NCBI RefSeq assembly: GCF_002632465.1
Contig: NZ_NIBS01000006.1
Coordinates: forward strand, 1-64,000
DNA from: Xenorhabdus budapestensis
GTDB lineage: Bacteria > Pseudomonadota > Gammaproteobacteria > Enterobacterales > Enterobacteriaceae
Reading direction: 5' to 3'
Length of the DNA stretch: 64,000 nt
In this document: piece after piece, positions 21,756 to 33,814 of the stretch
Layout of the letters: every line of letters begins with the position of its first letter
Position numbering within the stretch: position 1 is the stretch's first letter
Notes under the pieces: model-generated
Seen by the model: the letters and a program-made list of their open reading frames with translations, nothing else
Told to the model about the DNA's origin: nothing
The model's database searches: none
Position numbers and translations under genes: made by a program

Positions 21756-23603
21756 TTAAATTGACAACTTATTGATACGCTTACCACCATACAACAGGTT
21801 CACGATTGCGCGTGTTCCTACAATGGCAGTGAACATTGATGTCGCTACACCGATACTGGTTGTGATCGCAAAGCCTTTGATAGAGCCTGTTCCCACTGCA
21901 TACAAGATAACAGCGGTAATCAGCGTCGTCAGGTTGGCATCGATAATACTGGAAAATGCACCTTTATAACCTTCATGAATAGCCTGCTGTATACTACGCC
22001 CGTTACGCAGCTCTTCTTTGATACGTTCGTTTATCAAGACGTTCGCATCCACCGCAACAGCCAAAGTCAATACGACACCCGCAATACCCGGCATCGTCAG
22101 TGTCGCCCCCGGTAACAAGGACATAATACCGACGATCAATACCAGGTTTGCCAACAGCGCACTACTCGCTATCAAGCCAAATTTACGATAGTAAATCACC
22201 ATGAACAGTACAGAAGAAATCAATCCCCATAAACAAGCTTCAAGACCCTGTTCAATATTCTGCATACCAAGAGTTGGCCCAATTGTGCGTTCTTCCACAA
22301 TCTGGATTGGTGCAATCAGAGCACCTGCACGCAGCAATAATGCCAATTGGCGTGCTTCATTCGGGTTATTAATCCCGGTAATACGGAAATTGTTACCCAA
22401 ACGGGACTGAATAGTCGCGATGTTGATAACTTCTTCGTGCTTAGCCAGAATCGCTCGGCCGTTAGCGTCTTTCTTACCGCTGTCTTTATACTCCACAAAC
22501 AGCGTTGCCATAGGCTTCTGTAGGTTATCTTTGGTGAAGTTAGACATCGCAGTACCACCGACACTGTCCAGTGAGATATTAACCTGAGGATACCCGTTCT
22601 CATCAGTACCCGATGTTGAATCGGTAATATGATCACCGGTCAGGATAACACGCTTGTACAGCACAGCAGGGCTACCATCACGGGTATATTTCAGTTCTGA
22701 ATCACCCGGAATACGGCCTGATGCAACAGCGCTTTGGTCAACGTTAGTATTTACCAAACGGAATTCCAGCGTCGCAGTTGCCCCAAGGATTTCCTTCGCA
22801 CGAGCAGTATCCTGAATACCTGGTAGTTCAACAACAATACGGTCAGCACCTTGACGTTGCACCAAAGGTTCGGCAACACCCAGTTGGTTAACACGGTTAC
22901 GCAGGATAGTGATGTTCTGCTGTACAGCATAGGAGCGAGCTTCACGCAAACGTTCATCACTCATAACCGCTTTCAGGGTACTGTTAGCGCCTGTCGAAAA
23001 CACCAAGTCGCGGTGGCGGGATGCAAGATAACTTTCTGCTTTAGAGCGAGCATCATTATCACGGAAACGAATTTCTACACCGTAATTTTCAGCCTTACGG
23101 ATAGTGGAATAAGCAATACCTTGGTCGCGCAGTTCAGAACGCAGACTATCAATGTTCTGTTCCTGAAGTTTGCTCATGGCAGTGTCCATATCCACTTCCA
23201 TCAGGAAGTGCACCCCTCCGCGCAGGTCTAAGCCCAACTTCATCGGCTCAGCGCCAATTTTGTTTAGCCAGATTGGGGTCGCAGGCGCAAGATTTAATGC
23301 CACAACATACTGTTCACCCAATGCAGAAACTAAAGCTTCACGAGCACGGAGCTGAATATCCTGGCTATTGAAACGAGCAAGAATTGCCCCATTTTCCAGT
23401 GCAATGGACTTGCTCTTGATCTGTTCTTTATCTAAAACATTACGGACTTGGTCCAGCGTTTTTTCACTGGCGGCGATACCTCGCGCGCCAGTGATTTGCA
23501 CAGCCGGATCCTCACCATAAAGGTTGGGAAGTGCGTAAAGCAGACCGATGAGGATCGCAGCGATCAGCATCAGATACTTCCACAAAGGATAACGGTTCAA
23601 CAC
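21756..23603 (-). CDS. secD: Protein translocase subunit SecD
   Basis: Partner of SecF. It has 615 residues, equal to E. coli SecD, with one N-terminal membrane segment, a large periplasmic domain ([16 protein letters not shown]) and a five-segment C-terminal membrane domain with [19 protein letters not shown]. secF begins 10 bases after its stop; yajC is 28 bases upstream. Confidence 0.97.
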   Translation of the reverse strand: MLNRYPLWKYLMLIAAILIGLLYALPNLYGEDPAVQITGARGIAASEKTLDQVRNVLDKEQIKSKSIALENGAILARFNSQDIQLRAREALVSALGEQYVVALNLAPATPIWLNKIGAEPMKLGLDLRGGVHFLMEVDMDTAMSKLQEQNIDSLRSELRDQGIAYSTIRKAENYGVEIRFRDNDARSKAESYLASRHRDLVFSTGANSTLKAVMSDERLREARSYAVQQNITILRNRVNQLGVAEPLVQRQGADRIVVELPGIQDTARAKEILGATATLEFRLVNTNVDQSAVASGRIPGDSELKYTRDGSPAVLYKRVILTGDHITDSTSGTDENGYPQVNISLDSVGGTAMSNFTKDNLQKPMATLFVEYKDSGKKDANGRAILAKHEEVINIATIQSRLGNNFRITGINNPNEARQLALLLRAGALIAPIQIVEERTIGPTLGMQNIEQGLEACLWGLISSVLFMVIYYRKFGLIASSALLANLVLIVGIMSLLPGATLTMPGIAGVVLTLAVAVDANVLINERIKEELRNGRSIQQAIHEGYKGAFSSIIDANLTTLITAVILYAVGTGSIKGFAITTSIGVATSMFTAIVGTRAIVNLLYGGKRINKLSI

Positions 23604-23631
23604 GGCAGTTCCCTTCGGGAAAATCGGAAAA

Positions 23632-23970
23632 TTAAATAGCCTTCATTGTACCTTTCGGCAAAATGGCAGCGACGAAATCACGTTTGACAGTTATTTCTGT
23701 GGTGTCATTCAGGGCAATTACGATGTAGCCAGTTTCAGACACTTTAGAGACACGACCAACCAAACCACCAGAAGTCAGTACTTCATCTCCTTTGGAGATG
23801 GAATCCATCAGTTTTTTATGTTCTTTGGTGCGTTTTTGTTGCGGACGCAGAATCATGAAATAGAAAATCAAACCGAAAACAACCAGCATGATAATCAGAG
23901 AATATGGGTTTCCCTGAGCTTGCGCTGGCGCACCAGCAGCTGCCGCAGCTTCAGAAATAAAAAAACTCAT
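23632..23970 (-). CDS. yajC: Sec translocase accessory subunit YajC
   Basis: Small inner-membrane protein associated with SecDF. The start at ATG 23970 has GAGGGA seven bases upstream (a TTG one codon earlier also lies in frame). It has 112 residues (E. coli 110), one membrane segment ending [12 protein letters not shown] and a cytoplasmic part with [14 protein letters not shown]. The gap from tgt holds a repeat array and a terminator, so yajC-secD-secF probably also has its own promoter. Confidence 0.95.
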   Translation of the reverse strand: MSFFISEAAAAAGAPAQAQGNPYSLIIMLVVFGLIFYFMILRPQQKRTKEHKKLMDSISKGDEVLTSGGLVGRVSKVSETGYIVIALNDTTEITVKRDFVAAILPKGTMKAI

Positions 23971-23985
23971 CAAATATCCCTCATT

Positions 23986-24113
23986 GTTATCGAAAACATC
24001 ATTTGCGAAGCATGTATTTTAAAAAATAGTTTTCAAAAACAAGTTTCAAAAAGTGGTTTCCGAAAAATGGTTTGCGAAAAAATAGTTCTCGAAAAATTTG
24101 CCATCGAAAATCG
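23986..24113. repeat. Degenerate 14-bp tandem repeat, nine units, between yajC and tgt
   Basis: Nine successive units of 13-15 bp with the plus-strand pattern GTTTnCGAAAAAnt. Clear unit starts are 23986, 24001, 24016, 24029, 24043, 24056, 24070, 24085 and 24100. The array spans 128 bp and ends just short of the yajC ribosome site. See findings. Confidence 0.8.
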
Positions 24114-24125
24114 ATAATGGCCCGA

Positions 24126-24166
24126 TCAAAAACCAGCCCAATATGCTACACACATTGAGGCTGGTT
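24126..24166 (-). terminator. Terminator after tgt
   Basis: Stem AACCAGCC/GGCTGGTT (24131-24138 and 24159-24166), followed on the minus strand by TTTTTGATC. It stands between tgt and yajC, which are cotranscribed in E. coli. Confidence 0.8.
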
Positions 24167-24178
24167 AGTCACGCCAAA

Positions 24179-25303
<1,125 letters not shown>

Positions 25304-25393
25304 TTAACCTCCAGACATCAGAAAAACAGTCCGATGTGATGTTTAAAAATTGTTCAAGCCAGCGGAACTGGAGTGACGAAATTTTTTCTTTTG

Positions 25394-26506
25394 CTACTGT
25401 TTCTTTTGAAGCCATAGTTCTTTTGCAGCCAGAGAATTACGATTAATAAACATCGCATCACCATAACTAAAGAAACGATATTTCTCAGCTACCGCTGCTT
25501 TGTAAGCACCCATGGTATTTTTATAACCCGCAAATGCAGAAACCAGCATGATTAATGTAGATTCCGGCAAATGGAAATTAGTAATCAGTGCATCAACAAC
25601 CTGATATTCAAATCCTGGGTAGATAAAGATTTGGGTATCATCGAAAAATGGAGCAATAAGACCATCCTGACAAGCACGGGCTGCACTTTCCAACGAACGG
25701 ACTGACGTTGTTCCCACTGCCACCACTTTATTACCACGCGCTTTGCACGCCAGTACAGCATCAACAACATTCTGCGGTACTTCTGCATATTCAGCGTGCA
25801 TAACGTGATCTTCGATTGTCTCTACACGCACAGGCTGAAAAGTTCCTGCCCCCACATGCAGAGTGACAAAAGCCATTTCTACGCCTTTTTCACGCAAAGC
25901 AGCCAAAAGTGGCTCATCAAAGTGCAACCCAGCGGTTGGTGCAGCAACCGCTCCCGGACGTTCATTGTATACTGTTTGATATAATTCCCGATCTGCCTCT
26001 TCATCAGGACGAGCAATGTAAGGCGGTAACGGCATATGACCGATTTCATCTAAAATGGTCAATACGTCCCGTTCGTCATCAAAACGAATTTCAAATAAAG
26101 CATCGTGGCGTGCCAACATTGTTGCTTTGATGCCGTTATTTGCACCAAGGATATTCTCACCAAGCGCTTTATCCTCGCCAAGGATCAACTCTGCGCCTTC
26201 TTTTGGTGCTTTAGATGCACGAACGTGAGCAAGTACTCGCTTATTATCCAGCATCCTTTCTACTAAAACTTCCAATTTGCCACCTGTTGCCTTACGACCA
26301 AACAGACGGGCAGGAATAACTCGGGTATTGTTGAAAACCAGCAAATCCCCCGTTTCCAGTTTATCCAGCACATCAGTAAAAATGCCGTGTGCCAGCTCGC
26401 CTGTTTCCCCATCAAGGGAGAGCAAACGGCAGCCACTGCGCTGTGGTTGGGGATAGTGAGCAATCAGCTCTTCTGGCAGTTCAAATGTAAAATCAGCGAC
26501 ACGCAT
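25394..26506 (-). CDS. queA: S-adenosylmethionine:tRNA ribosyltransferase-isomerase QueA
   Basis: Transfers and isomerises the ribosyl group of SAM to preQ1-tRNA in queuosine synthesis. The frame opens at 26524, but [19 protein letters not shown] from ATG 26506 aligns with the E. coli N-terminus; neither start has a strong ribosome site. From 26506 it has 370 residues, longer than E. coli (356) because of about 11 extra residues near residue 120 (after [13 protein letters not shown]). Motifs [20 protein letters not shown] and [10 protein letters not shown] are present. Confidence 0.95.
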   Translation of the reverse strand: MRVADFTFELPEELIAHYPQPQRSGCRLLSLDGETGELAHGIFTDVLDKLETGDLLVFNNTRVIPARLFGRKATGGKLEVLVERMLDNKRVLAHVRASKAPKEGAELILGEDKALGENILGANNGIKATMLARHDALFEIRFDDERDVLTILDEIGHMPLPPYIARPDEEADRELYQTVYNERPGAVAAPTAGLHFDEPLLAALREKGVEMAFVTLHVGAGTFQPVRVETIEDHVMHAEYAEVPQNVVDAVLACKARGNKVVAVGTTSVRSLESAARACQDGLIAPFFDDTQIFIYPGFEYQVVDALITNFHLPESTLIMLVSAFAGYKNTMGAYKAAVAEKYRFFSYGDAMFINRNSLAAKELWLQKKQ

Positions 26507-26612
26507 TTTATCTGTATCATTCAAAAAAACAGGCGGACTAGTCTAGTGCTGCACAGACAATGGTGCAAGAAAGAAGCATATTAGTTTAACTATTTACGCT
26601 ATACTCTTCCCC

Positions 26613-27236
26613 ATGAATTTTCTCGCACACTTGCATTTGGCAGCATTATCCGAAAGCTCCTTACTGGGTAATTTAATGGCAGATTTTGTCCGTGGTTCCC
26701 CAGAAGGCTTATTCAGCGCCGATATTGTATCGGGTATTCGTCTGCACCGCAGAATAGACAGCCTGACAGATAACCATCCTTTGGTCATTGAAGCCGGGAC
26801 ATTATTCCGTAGTGAATATCGGCGTGTGGCACCTATAACCCTTGATATCATCTGGGATCATTTTCTATCTCGATACTGGGATAAACTTGAAAAAAATTAC
26901 TCTTTGCCGGAATTTGTTCACCTTGCCCACCACCAGATAAAACCTCATCTCGGTTCCACTCCTGAAAAATTTCAGGAATTAAACCAATATCTCTGGTCAC
27001 AAAATTTGTTGATCCGTTATGCTGATCTGACATGTATTGCTAATGTCCTGCAAAGTATGGCAAGAAGACGACCGAGATTATCAGCATTGGCGGGATCGTA
27101 CCAAGATATTGAAAATCATTACTCTGATTTTGAAGCACTATTCTGGCAGTTTTACCCTCAAATGATGGTTTTAGCCGCAGACAAACGTTTACTGGAACAG
27201 GAAATTTCTCCAGAACCTTGCACTTTTGCCAAATAG
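26613..27236 (+). CDS. acpH: Acyl carrier protein phosphodiesterase AcpH
   Basis: Hydrolase that removes 4'-phosphopantetheine from holo-ACP. It has 207 residues (E. coli AcpH/YajB 193). N-terminal [20 protein letters not shown] with metal-binding His, then ADFVRG and [11 protein letters not shown], match the family (an HD-type fold). It diverges from queA as in E. coli. A roughly 14-residue C-terminal extension is not in E. coli. Confidence 0.93.
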   Translation: MNFLAHLHLAALSESSLLGNLMADFVRGSPEGLFSADIVSGIRLHRRIDSLTDNHPLVIEAGTLFRSEYRRVAPITLDIIWDHFLSRYWDKLEKNYSLPEFVHLAHHQIKPHLGSTPEKFQELNQYLWSQNLLIRYADLTCIANVLQSMARRRPRLSALAGSYQDIENHYSDFEALFWQFYPQMMVLAADKRLLEQEISPEPCTFAK

Positions 27237-27403
27237 CTTTATCTTATGTAGACGAAAAGGCATTAAAAATAGATTATCAATAGGTAAAACCTATTATATC
27301 AATTGGTATTTTATCCTTTATTGCTATAACCTAATTCCTTATGCTGTAACCCGTTTCCACAAATACCTAAGGGTAGAATCTTTTAAAATCACAGGAGTCA
27401 ATT

Positions 27404-28006
27404 ATGGTTTTAGTAACCCGCCAAGCCCCTGACTTTACAGCTGCTGCGGTTCTCGGTAATGGTGAGATCGTTAATAACTTCAACCTGAAAAAACATCTGA
27501 ATGGTCGTCCAGCCGTTATCTTCTTCTGGCCAATGGACTTCACTTTCGTTTGTCCTTCAGAGCTGATTGCTTTCGATCACCGTTATGAAGAATTCCAAAA
27601 ACGCGGCTTTGAAGTTATCGGTGTTTCTTTCGACTCTGAATTCGTTCACAACGCATGGCGCAAGACCCCAATCAACGAAGGCGGCATCGGTGAAGTCAAA
27701 TACCCAATGGTTGCTGACATCAAACGTGACATCATGAAAGCATACGGTATTGAGCACCCAGAAGCTGGCGTCGCTTTACGTGGTTCTTTCCTGATCGATA
27801 AAAATGGTGTTGTTCGTCATCAGGTTGTTAACGATCTGCCACTGGGCCGTAACATTGACGAAATGCTGCGTATGGTTGATGCACTGCAATTCCACGAAGA
27901 GCACGGCGAAGTCTGCCCTGCACAGTGGGCTAAAGGTCAAGAAGGTATGGGTGCTTCCCCAGAAGGCGTAGCTAAATACCTGACCAAAAATGCTGACAAA
28001 CTGTAA
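27404..28006 (+). CDS. 2-Cys peroxiredoxin (AhpC/TSA family, peroxiredoxin C)
   Basis: Thiol peroxidase reducing H2O2 and organic peroxides. It has 200 residues. The peroxidatic cysteine is C50 (in DFTFVCPSE), and the resolving cysteine is C171 (in HGEVCPAQW), giving the typical 2-Cys class. The C-terminal tail ...KYLTKNADKL is close to the YF-type tail of overoxidation-sensitive enzymes but lacks the YF pair. CAGGAG lies before the ATG. It is followed by a terminator. It resembles the peroxiredoxin found beside acpH in Yersinia/Serratia-like genomes. Confidence 0.93.
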   Translation: MVLVTRQAPDFTAAAVLGNGEIVNNFNLKKHLNGRPAVIFFWPMDFTFVCPSELIAFDHRYEEFQKRGFEVIGVSFDSEFVHNAWRKTPINEGGIGEVKYPMVADIKRDIMKAYGIEHPEAGVALRGSFLIDKNGVVRHQVVNDLPLGRNIDEMLRMVDALQFHEEHGEVCPAQWAKGQEGMGASPEGVAKYLTKNADKL

Positions 28007-28058
28007 TCTCCGTCAGTATTCAATCCTTTAATAGAATCACATTGTTAATGGATCTTTC

Positions 28059-28087
28059 AAACCAGCCGTATTATCGGCTGGTTTTTC
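28059..28087 (+). terminator. Terminator after the peroxiredoxin gene
   Basis: Stem AACCAGCCG/CGGCTGGTT (28060-28068 and 28075-28083) with a 6-base loop, followed by TTTCT. Confidence 0.88.
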
Positions 28088-28101
28088 TATGTGCTTTTCT
28101 A

Positions 28102-28166
28102 TATACCTTTCGTCTTTCAAGTTGCTCCCTTGCCGCCGCGACGCAACTTGAAATCCATTGGGTATA
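28102..28166. repeat. Short ERIC element (65 bp, internally deleted)
   Basis: Left terminus TATACCTTTCGTCTTTCAAG and right terminus CAACTTGAAATCCATTGGG then TATA, joined by CTTGCCGCCGCGACG. The middle CCCC/GGGG arms of the full ERIC are absent. Both ends can pair to form one hairpin. Confidence 0.88.
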
Positions 28167-28328
28167 GTTAGTTTTCATTATTTGAATTTTTCAAGTTATT
28201 GACAGGCGCCCAAAAATTCACCTTCCCAAAATCCTGAGCTTTCTATAAGGTAATATCACAAATAATTAACAAAAACCTTATAATCTTTTGGCGCTTTTAC
28301 TCAACAACCCGAAGATAAGGAGCAAAAA

Positions 28329-30092
28329 ATGTCCAAGACATGGAAAATCCCTCTCATTGCTGTCTCGTTATTCGTATCCTCTACTCTTTATGCTGCTACC
28401 GAACTTGCTGTTGAAGCCAAACAAGGCATGGTAGTCAGTGCACAACATCTGGCATCACAAGTTGGTGTTGATATCCTCAAGATGGGAGGTAATGCTATTG
28501 ATGCTGCGGTTGCCGTGGGCTATGCAGAAGCTGTGGTCAATCCCTGCTGCGGGAATATTGGTGGAGGGGGTTTTATGACCATCCATCTGGCAGATGGTAC
28601 AGATACATTCATTAATTTCCGTGAAACCGCACCAGCGGCTGCCAGTGCCGATATGTATCTGGATAAAGAGGGTAATGTTATCAAAGGTGCCAGCTTGTAT
28701 GGTTATAAAGCCATCGGTGTGCCCGGCACAGTTATGGGGCTGGATACCGCACTGCAAAAATACGGTACGTTAACCCGCGAGCAAGTCATGGCACCAGCAA
28801 TCAAGCTGGCACGTGAAGGTTATATCCTGACCCGTGGTGATACAGATATTATGGACACCACTGTCAAACGCTTTACTCAAGATCCAGAAACTGCCCGCAT
28901 CTTCCTGCGCAAAGATGGAACACCTTTCCAGCCAGGAGACAAACTAGTTCAGACTGATTTAGCCAACACGCTGGAGATGATTGCCAAACAAGGGCCAGAT
29001 GCCTTTTATCACGGTAAAATTCCACAAATCATTGAGGAAACTTCAAAGAAATCTGGAGGGATCATTACAGCGACTGATTTTGCCAATTACACTATCACCG
29101 AAACCACACCAGTCACCTGTAGCTATCGCGGATATAAATTCATCTCTTCTCCTCCTCCCAGCTCCGGTGGCGTCACACTGTGCGAAATACTGAATATTGT
29201 TGAAGGTTATGATCTCAAATCCATGGGATTCAACTCTGCCGCCTATATCCATACATTGACGGAAGCTATGCGTCACGCTTACATAGACAGAAATACTTAC
29301 CTTGGTGATCCTGCGTTTATCAAAAACCCGCTTGATCGTTTATTAAGTAAAAGCTATGCAGAATCTATCAGAAAAGAGATCCAGCCAAACAAAGCAACCC
29401 CGTCAAAACAAGTTCAGCCGGGTATTGGCCCACACGAAAAACCAGAAACAACCCACTATTCTGTTGTAGATAAAGGTGGTAACGCAGTATCAACAACCTA
29501 TACCATTAATGGGCGCTTTGGTGCCGTTGTCATCGCACCGGGTACTGGCTTTTTCCTGAACGATGAAATGGATGACTTCACCACTAAGGTTGGGGAAAAG
29601 AATATGTATGGATTGGTTCAAGGAGCAACCAACTCCATTGCCCCCGGTAAGCGCCCACTATCATCCATGAGCCCGACACTCGTAACCAAAGATAATAAAA
29701 TTTTTCTGGTCTTAGGCTCTCCGGGTGGTTCAAGGATTATCTCTATCACCTTACAGGCTGCCTTGAATATCATCGAATTTGGTATGCCTCCACAAGAAGC
29801 AGTTAACAACCCGCGCATTCATCATCAATGGCTACCAGATGAAGTCTATTATGAACAGCGTGGCCTTTCGAAAGACACCTTAAATTTACTGGAAAAAATG
29901 GGGTACAAAATGGTAGAGCAGACTCCATGGGGCGCGACTGAATTAATCATGATAGGTTTACCGGGCGCTGCCGGCGTTTCTCCAGTCAATTCATCAGGCA
30001 ATGACTCTGCCGTCTCAGGCAAAGTTCGTGAAGGATATATCTATGGTGCCAATGATGTACGACGACCTGCTGGCGCAGCTACTGGCTACTAA
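28329..30092 (+). CDS. ggt: Gamma-glutamyltranspeptidase precursor Ggt
   Basis: Periplasmic Ntn-hydrolase acting on glutathione and gamma-glutamyl compounds. It has 587 residues (E. coli 580), with a signal peptide of about 22 residues (hydrophobic core IPLIAVSLFVSSTLYA). Self-cleavage is expected before Thr374 of the motif TTHYSVVDKGGNA, making Thr374 the catalytic nucleophile. Other motifs: NPCCGNIGGGGF, RETAP and PLSSMSPT, with the glycine pair in GSPGGSR. AAGGAG precedes the ATG. Single-gene unit. Confidence 0.97.
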   Translation: MSKTWKIPLIAVSLFVSSTLYAATELAVEAKQGMVVSAQHLASQVGVDILKMGGNAIDAAVAVGYAEAVVNPCCGNIGGGGFMTIHLADGTDTFINFRETAPAAASADMYLDKEGNVIKGASLYGYKAIGVPGTVMGLDTALQKYGTLTREQVMAPAIKLAREGYILTRGDTDIMDTTVKRFTQDPETARIFLRKDGTPFQPGDKLVQTDLANTLEMIAKQGPDAFYHGKIPQIIEETSKKSGGIITATDFANYTITETTPVTCSYRGYKFISSPPPSSGGVTLCEILNIVEGYDLKSMGFNSAAYIHTLTEAMRHAYIDRNTYLGDPAFIKNPLDRLLSKSYAESIRKEIQPNKATPSKQVQPGIGPHEKPETTHYSVVDKGGNAVSTTYTINGRFGAVVIAPGTGFFLNDEMDDFTTKVGEKNMYGLVQGATNSIAPGKRPLSSMSPTLVTKDNKIFLVLGSPGGSRIISITLQAALNIIEFGMPPQEAVNNPRIHHQWLPDEVYYEQRGLSKDTLNLLEKMGYKMVEQTPWGATELIMIGLPGAAGVSPVNSSGNDSAVSGKVREGYIYGANDVRRPAGAATGY

Positions 30093-30223
30093 TTATTAGC
30101 AACTAAATAAGAACAGCTAAACAATAATTTATTTTAGGGGCAATGCAAGCCCCTGAAATAACGAATGAACTTCAATCGGATTGCAACCAATTTAAATAGC
30201 CAAATTACCCATCCCCATTTTGG

Positions 30224-30381
30224 CTATCTGTTAGGAATTACAGTAATGTAATCACCGACAAAATCTATCAGCTTGCTATCACTAGTATCTTGGCGATCAC
30301 CACTGGTTCTTCAGTACGAGCAACTTTCTAAACAATTCTGGACAGGTTGATTTTCGCATCGTAGATGTTAACTTTTTCCAT
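30224..30381 (-). pseudogene. Relic of a Phd/YefM-family antitoxin gene
   Basis: Minus-strand ATG at 30381 behind GAGGTGA starts MEKVNIYDAKINLSRIV, then an amber TAG (30328-30330), then KVARTEEPVVIAK in the same frame. This is the conserved N-terminal half of Phd/YefM (prevent-host-death) antitoxins. After that the frame slips; a second frame reads DTSDSKLIDFVGDYITV to a stop at 30224. No toxin frame follows before brnQ. I infer a decayed solo antitoxin. Confidence 0.75.
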
Positions 30382-30468
30382 AACATCACCTCTTAATGTA
30401 CACACTTTAAGCATATTTTTTATTAGTCTAGTCAGTTAGGTTAGACTAATTTATGAGCTTATCGACTG

Positions 30469-31809
30469 TCAAAGCTGCTCCTGCTGAACTTCATGCTTTG
30501 GGATTTTTGTTGAACCTACGATGCGATCGTAAATAGCAAATACAATGACAGACAACAGAGTCGGCATTAACCATGCCAACCCTTGCTCTGCCAATGGCAA
30601 ATATTCTGCCCATGTTGGGAATAAGTGAACCAAATACTCAGACGCTTTAACCGCATCCAGGATCCCAAATACCAAACTAACCAGCATAGCGGGAGCCAGA
30701 ATACGGGTGAAGTTATTCCACCAACGATTGGTAAAACTCAATAATATCAGTGTAATACAAGGCGGATAAATTGCCGTAAGCACCGGAATTGAAAACGCAA
30801 TCAGATGACTCAAACCCAAATTGGAAACCAGCATGGAGAACAATCCCAGGCTCAGAACCAGAGTACGATAAGAGAGCGGCAGATAACGGCTGAAAAACTC
30901 AGCACAAGCGCAAGTTAAACCGACTGCTGTTCCTATACAGGCAAGGAAAATCAATACCGCCAGTAAGAAGCTCCCATAATTACCAAAAGTATTCTGAACG
31001 TAAACATGCAGGATCGCTGCACCGTTTTTAGCTGTTGGTATTAACGTTCCACTCACCTCCCCCAATTTGAACAAAGAGAGGTAAACCAGAGTCAGACAAA
31101 GCCCTGCAATCAAACCCGCATACATGGCATAACGGGTCAACAATACAGAAGACTTCACTCCTCTGGAACGCGCAGCATTAACGATAACAATGCCGAATAC
31201 CATTGCTCCCAGTGTATCCATGGTTAAATAACCATTTACAAAACCATTTGAGAATGGGATTTCCTGATAAGTATTAGAGGCAGGAATAGGGCTACCGGCA
31301 GGCCACAATAATGTCGCAATACCCAGAATAGCCAACGCCAACATTTTAGCAGGTGCCAGTATACGTCCGATATTATCCAGTAATCTCCCCGGATAAAGTG
31401 CAATGACGATTACCAGTAGGAAATAGACGACACTATAAATAAAAAGCGGAAGCTTACCGTCTCCTGTCAGCGGCGCAATACCTACTTCAAAAGAAACAGT
31501 TGCAGTTCTCGGTGTTGCAAACAGTGGACCTACAGCCAGATAGCAGACTGTCGCCAGTATTAAACCCGCCGTTTTACCGATAGGAGAACTCAGTGTTTCA
31601 ATTCCGCCCCCTGCTTTCGCCAGAGCAATAACGGTAATGACTGGTAGGCCTACAGCAGTAATCAAGAAACCAGCAGCAGCAATCCAAACATTCTCACCCG
31701 CCTGCAAACCAACCATAGGCGGAAAAATAATATTTCCCGCTCCAACAAACAGGGCAAAGGTCATAAAACCTAATGCCAAAATATCTTTAGATGATAAATG
31801 ATATGCCAT
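30469..31809 (-). CDS. brnQ: Branched-chain amino acid transporter BrnQ, copy 1
   Basis: Inner-membrane Leu/Ile/Val:cation symporter of the LIVCS family with about 12 membrane segments. I start at ATG 31809 ([20 protein letters not shown]), which aligns with E. coli BrnQ (439 residues), giving 446 residues; the frame itself opens at 31917. No clear Shine-Dalgarno is seen before the chosen start. A tandem paralogue lies at 32386-33720. Both lie downstream of phoR on the same strand, the place of brnQ in E. coli. Confidence 0.94.
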   Translation of the reverse strand: MAYHLSSKDILALGFMTFALFVGAGNIIFPPMVGLQAGENVWIAAAGFLITAVGLPVITVIALAKAGGGIETLSSPIGKTAGLILATVCYLAVGPLFATPRTATVSFEVGIAPLTGDGKLPLFIYSVVYFLLVIVIALYPGRLLDNIGRILAPAKMLALAILGIATLLWPAGSPIPASNTYQEIPFSNGFVNGYLTMDTLGAMVFGIVIVNAARSRGVKSSVLLTRYAMYAGLIAGLCLTLVYLSLFKLGEVSGTLIPTAKNGAAILHVYVQNTFGNYGSFLLAVLIFLACIGTAVGLTCACAEFFSRYLPLSYRTLVLSLGLFSMLVSNLGLSHLIAFSIPVLTAIYPPCITLILLSFTNRWWNNFTRILAPAMLVSLVFGILDAVKASEYLVHLFPTWAEYLPLAEQGLAWLMPTLLSVIVFAIYDRIVGSTKIPKHEVQQEQL

Positions 31810-32385
31810 AGTGATTAATAATAAATTATTGTTAAAGATTAAATATGAAATAGTAAATGCTATACATTTTGTTACATCTATAAATAGAGTAACTATCGCA
31901 AATACTGAAATTTTCATTGGTGAGACTAAATTCTTACTTTAATACGGGGTGCGTTTTATATTCAATGATACCCGTAAGATACAAAATGATAGTAACAACT
32001 AGAATCGCCAATAACTGACCATAAGTAAAGCTTTTATATCGCCAAAAGACAAGTGGCAAACCAAAAAGCAGAATAATATCCTAAACTAATTTTTAAAAAT
32101 AGTGATTATTATTATCTATAATTGAATGAATAATATATGATTTGCATTTTTCTGTTCATTTTTATCAATAACCCTGAATTTACCAACCAAACATCTTCTA
32201 ATAATTATTGAATTTATCAGCAACAAATTTATTAGGTATAATCTAGTGGAGTTTAGTTTTATATTTCTTGATAGATATTGTTATTATTTTATAGGAAAGG
32301 CAGGGCCAACAGGCATCAGGGCGGCATTGATTTATGCCGCCCGAATTGTTTTTCTTACAGAAGAATTAATGAATAGTAATCAGCA
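31810..32385. other. Gap between brnQ copies
   Basis: Besides the open frame at 31934-32080, this 576-base gap carries about 100 AT-rich bases (32080-32200) that match the same region upstream of copy 2 (33965-34060) and so are likely promoter DNA. At 32319-32342 lies a hairpin GGGCGGCAT/ATGCCGCCC; its T-run is on the plus side, so it may be only partly a terminator for copy 2. Confidence 0.6.
31934..32080 (-). other. Conserved 49-codon open frame upstream of brnQ copy 1
   Basis: After a TAG at 32081-32083 the minus strand stays open for 48 residues to TAA 31934-31936, reading LLFGLPLVFWRYKSFTYG then a hydrophobic run LLAILVVTIILYLTG. There is no ATG; an AGGA lies just before possible ATT or CTG starts. 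The second brnQ copy has the same frame (33815-33964). It may be a leader peptide, or the relic of a small membrane protein duplicated with brnQ. Confidence 0.45.
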
Positions 32386-33720
32386 TTATCCCTGCTGGAT
32401 TTCATGCTTTGGAAGTTTGCCTTCTCCCGCAATGCGATCATAAATAGCAAATACTACCACTGACAACAGAGTCGGTATTAACCATGCCAGCCCTTGATTT
32501 GCCAACGGCAGATGAGTTGCCCATTTAGGCAGTAAATGTGATAAATACTCAGATGATTTAATGGCATCCAAAACCCCAAACATCAGGCTGACCAGCATAG
32601 CGGGAGCCAGAATACGGGTGAAGTTATTCCACCAACGGATCGTAAAACTCAACAATATCAGTACAATACAAGGCGGATAAATTGCCGTGAGCACCGGAAT
32701 TGAAAAAGTAATCAGATGACTCAGACCCAAATTGGAAACCAGCATGGAGAACAATCCCAGGCTCAGAACCAGTGTGCGATAAGAGAGCGGCAGATAACGG
32801 CTGAAGAACTCAGCACAAGCGCAGGTCAAGCCTATTGCAGTTACCATACAAGCTATGAAGATCAATACCGCAAGGAAGAAGCTTCCATAGTTACCAAAAA
32901 CACTCTGAACATAAGCATGCAGGATAGTTGCACCATTATCAGCTTTTGGTACTAATATGCCGCTGCCTTCCCCCAATTTGAACAAAGAAAGGTAAACCAG
33001 AGCCAGACAAAGCCCTGCAATCAAACCAGCCCACATGGTATAGCGGGTCAACAATGAAGAAGATTCCACCCCTCTGGAACGTGCAGCATTAACAATAACA
33101 ATGCCGAATACCATTGCGCCAAGGGTATCCATAGTTAAATACCCGTTCACAAAACCATTTGAAAACGGTATTTCCTGATAAGTCTCAATAGCAGGAATAG
33201 AATGGCCCGCTGGCCATAACACAGCTGCAACTCCCAGAATGACTAATGCCAGTATTTTGATTGGTGCCAACACATGTCCGACGCTATCCAGTAATTTACC
33301 CGGATAAAGTGAAACCAGAACCACCAGTAAAAAATAGATTATGCTGTAAATGAAAAGTGGAAGTTCTCCGGAGCCTACTAACGGAGCGATACCCACTTCA
33401 AAAGAAACGGTTGCAGTTCTTGGTGTTGCAAACAGCGGGCCAACAGCCAGATAGCAGACAGTCGCCAGTATTAAACCCGCTGTTTTACCGATAGGGGAAC
33501 TCAGAGCTTCAATTCCACCCCCTACTTTCGCCAAAGCAATAACGGTAATGACAGGTAAACCTACAGCAGTAAGCAAAAAGCCAGCGGCAGCGACCCAAAC
33601 ATGCTCACCCGCCTGCAAGCCAACCATAGGTGGAAAAATGATATTTCCCGCACCAACGAACAGAGCAAAAGTCATAAAGCCTAATGCCCAAATATCCTTA
33701 GATGATAAACGGTATGTCAT
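32386..33720 (-). CDS. brnQ: Branched-chain amino acid transporter BrnQ, copy 2
   Basis: Second BrnQ paralogue, 444 residues from ATG 33720 ([20 protein letters not shown]). It differs from copy 1 by scattered conservative changes; the segment [14 protein letters not shown] and the block [19 protein letters not shown] are shared. The open frame reaches 33855 but the extra N-terminus does not resemble copy 1. As in copy 1, no clear ribosome site precedes the chosen start. Upstream DNA is also duplicated, so regulation may be similar. Confidence 0.93.
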   Translation of the reverse strand: MTYRLSSKDIWALGFMTFALFVGAGNIIFPPMVGLQAGEHVWVAAAGFLLTAVGLPVITVIALAKVGGGIEALSSPIGKTAGLILATVCYLAVGPLFATPRTATVSFEVGIAPLVGSGELPLFIYSIIYFLLVVLVSLYPGKLLDSVGHVLAPIKILALVILGVAAVLWPAGHSIPAIETYQEIPFSNGFVNGYLTMDTLGAMVFGIVIVNAARSRGVESSSLLTRYTMWAGLIAGLCLALVYLSLFKLGEGSGILVPKADNGATILHAYVQSVFGNYGSFFLAVLIFIACMVTAIGLTCACAEFFSRYLPLSYRTLVLSLGLFSMLVSNLGLSHLITFSIPVLTAIYPPCIVLILLSFTIRWWNNFTRILAPAMLVSLMFGVLDAIKSSEYLSHLLPKWATHLPLANQGLAWLIPTLLSVVVFAIYDRIAGEGKLPKHEIQQG

Positions 33721-33814
33721 AATGATTGTTAACTTATTGTTACTGAAAGAATTGCACATGCAATAGTAACTATTGCAAATACTTGAATTTTCACTGGCGA
33801 AACAGGATCCTGAT

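Noticed and set aside
32246..32443. 65-codon plus-strand frame between the brnQ copies
   Set aside because: Overlaps the brnQ copy 2 end and a hairpin; composition unlike a protein gene.
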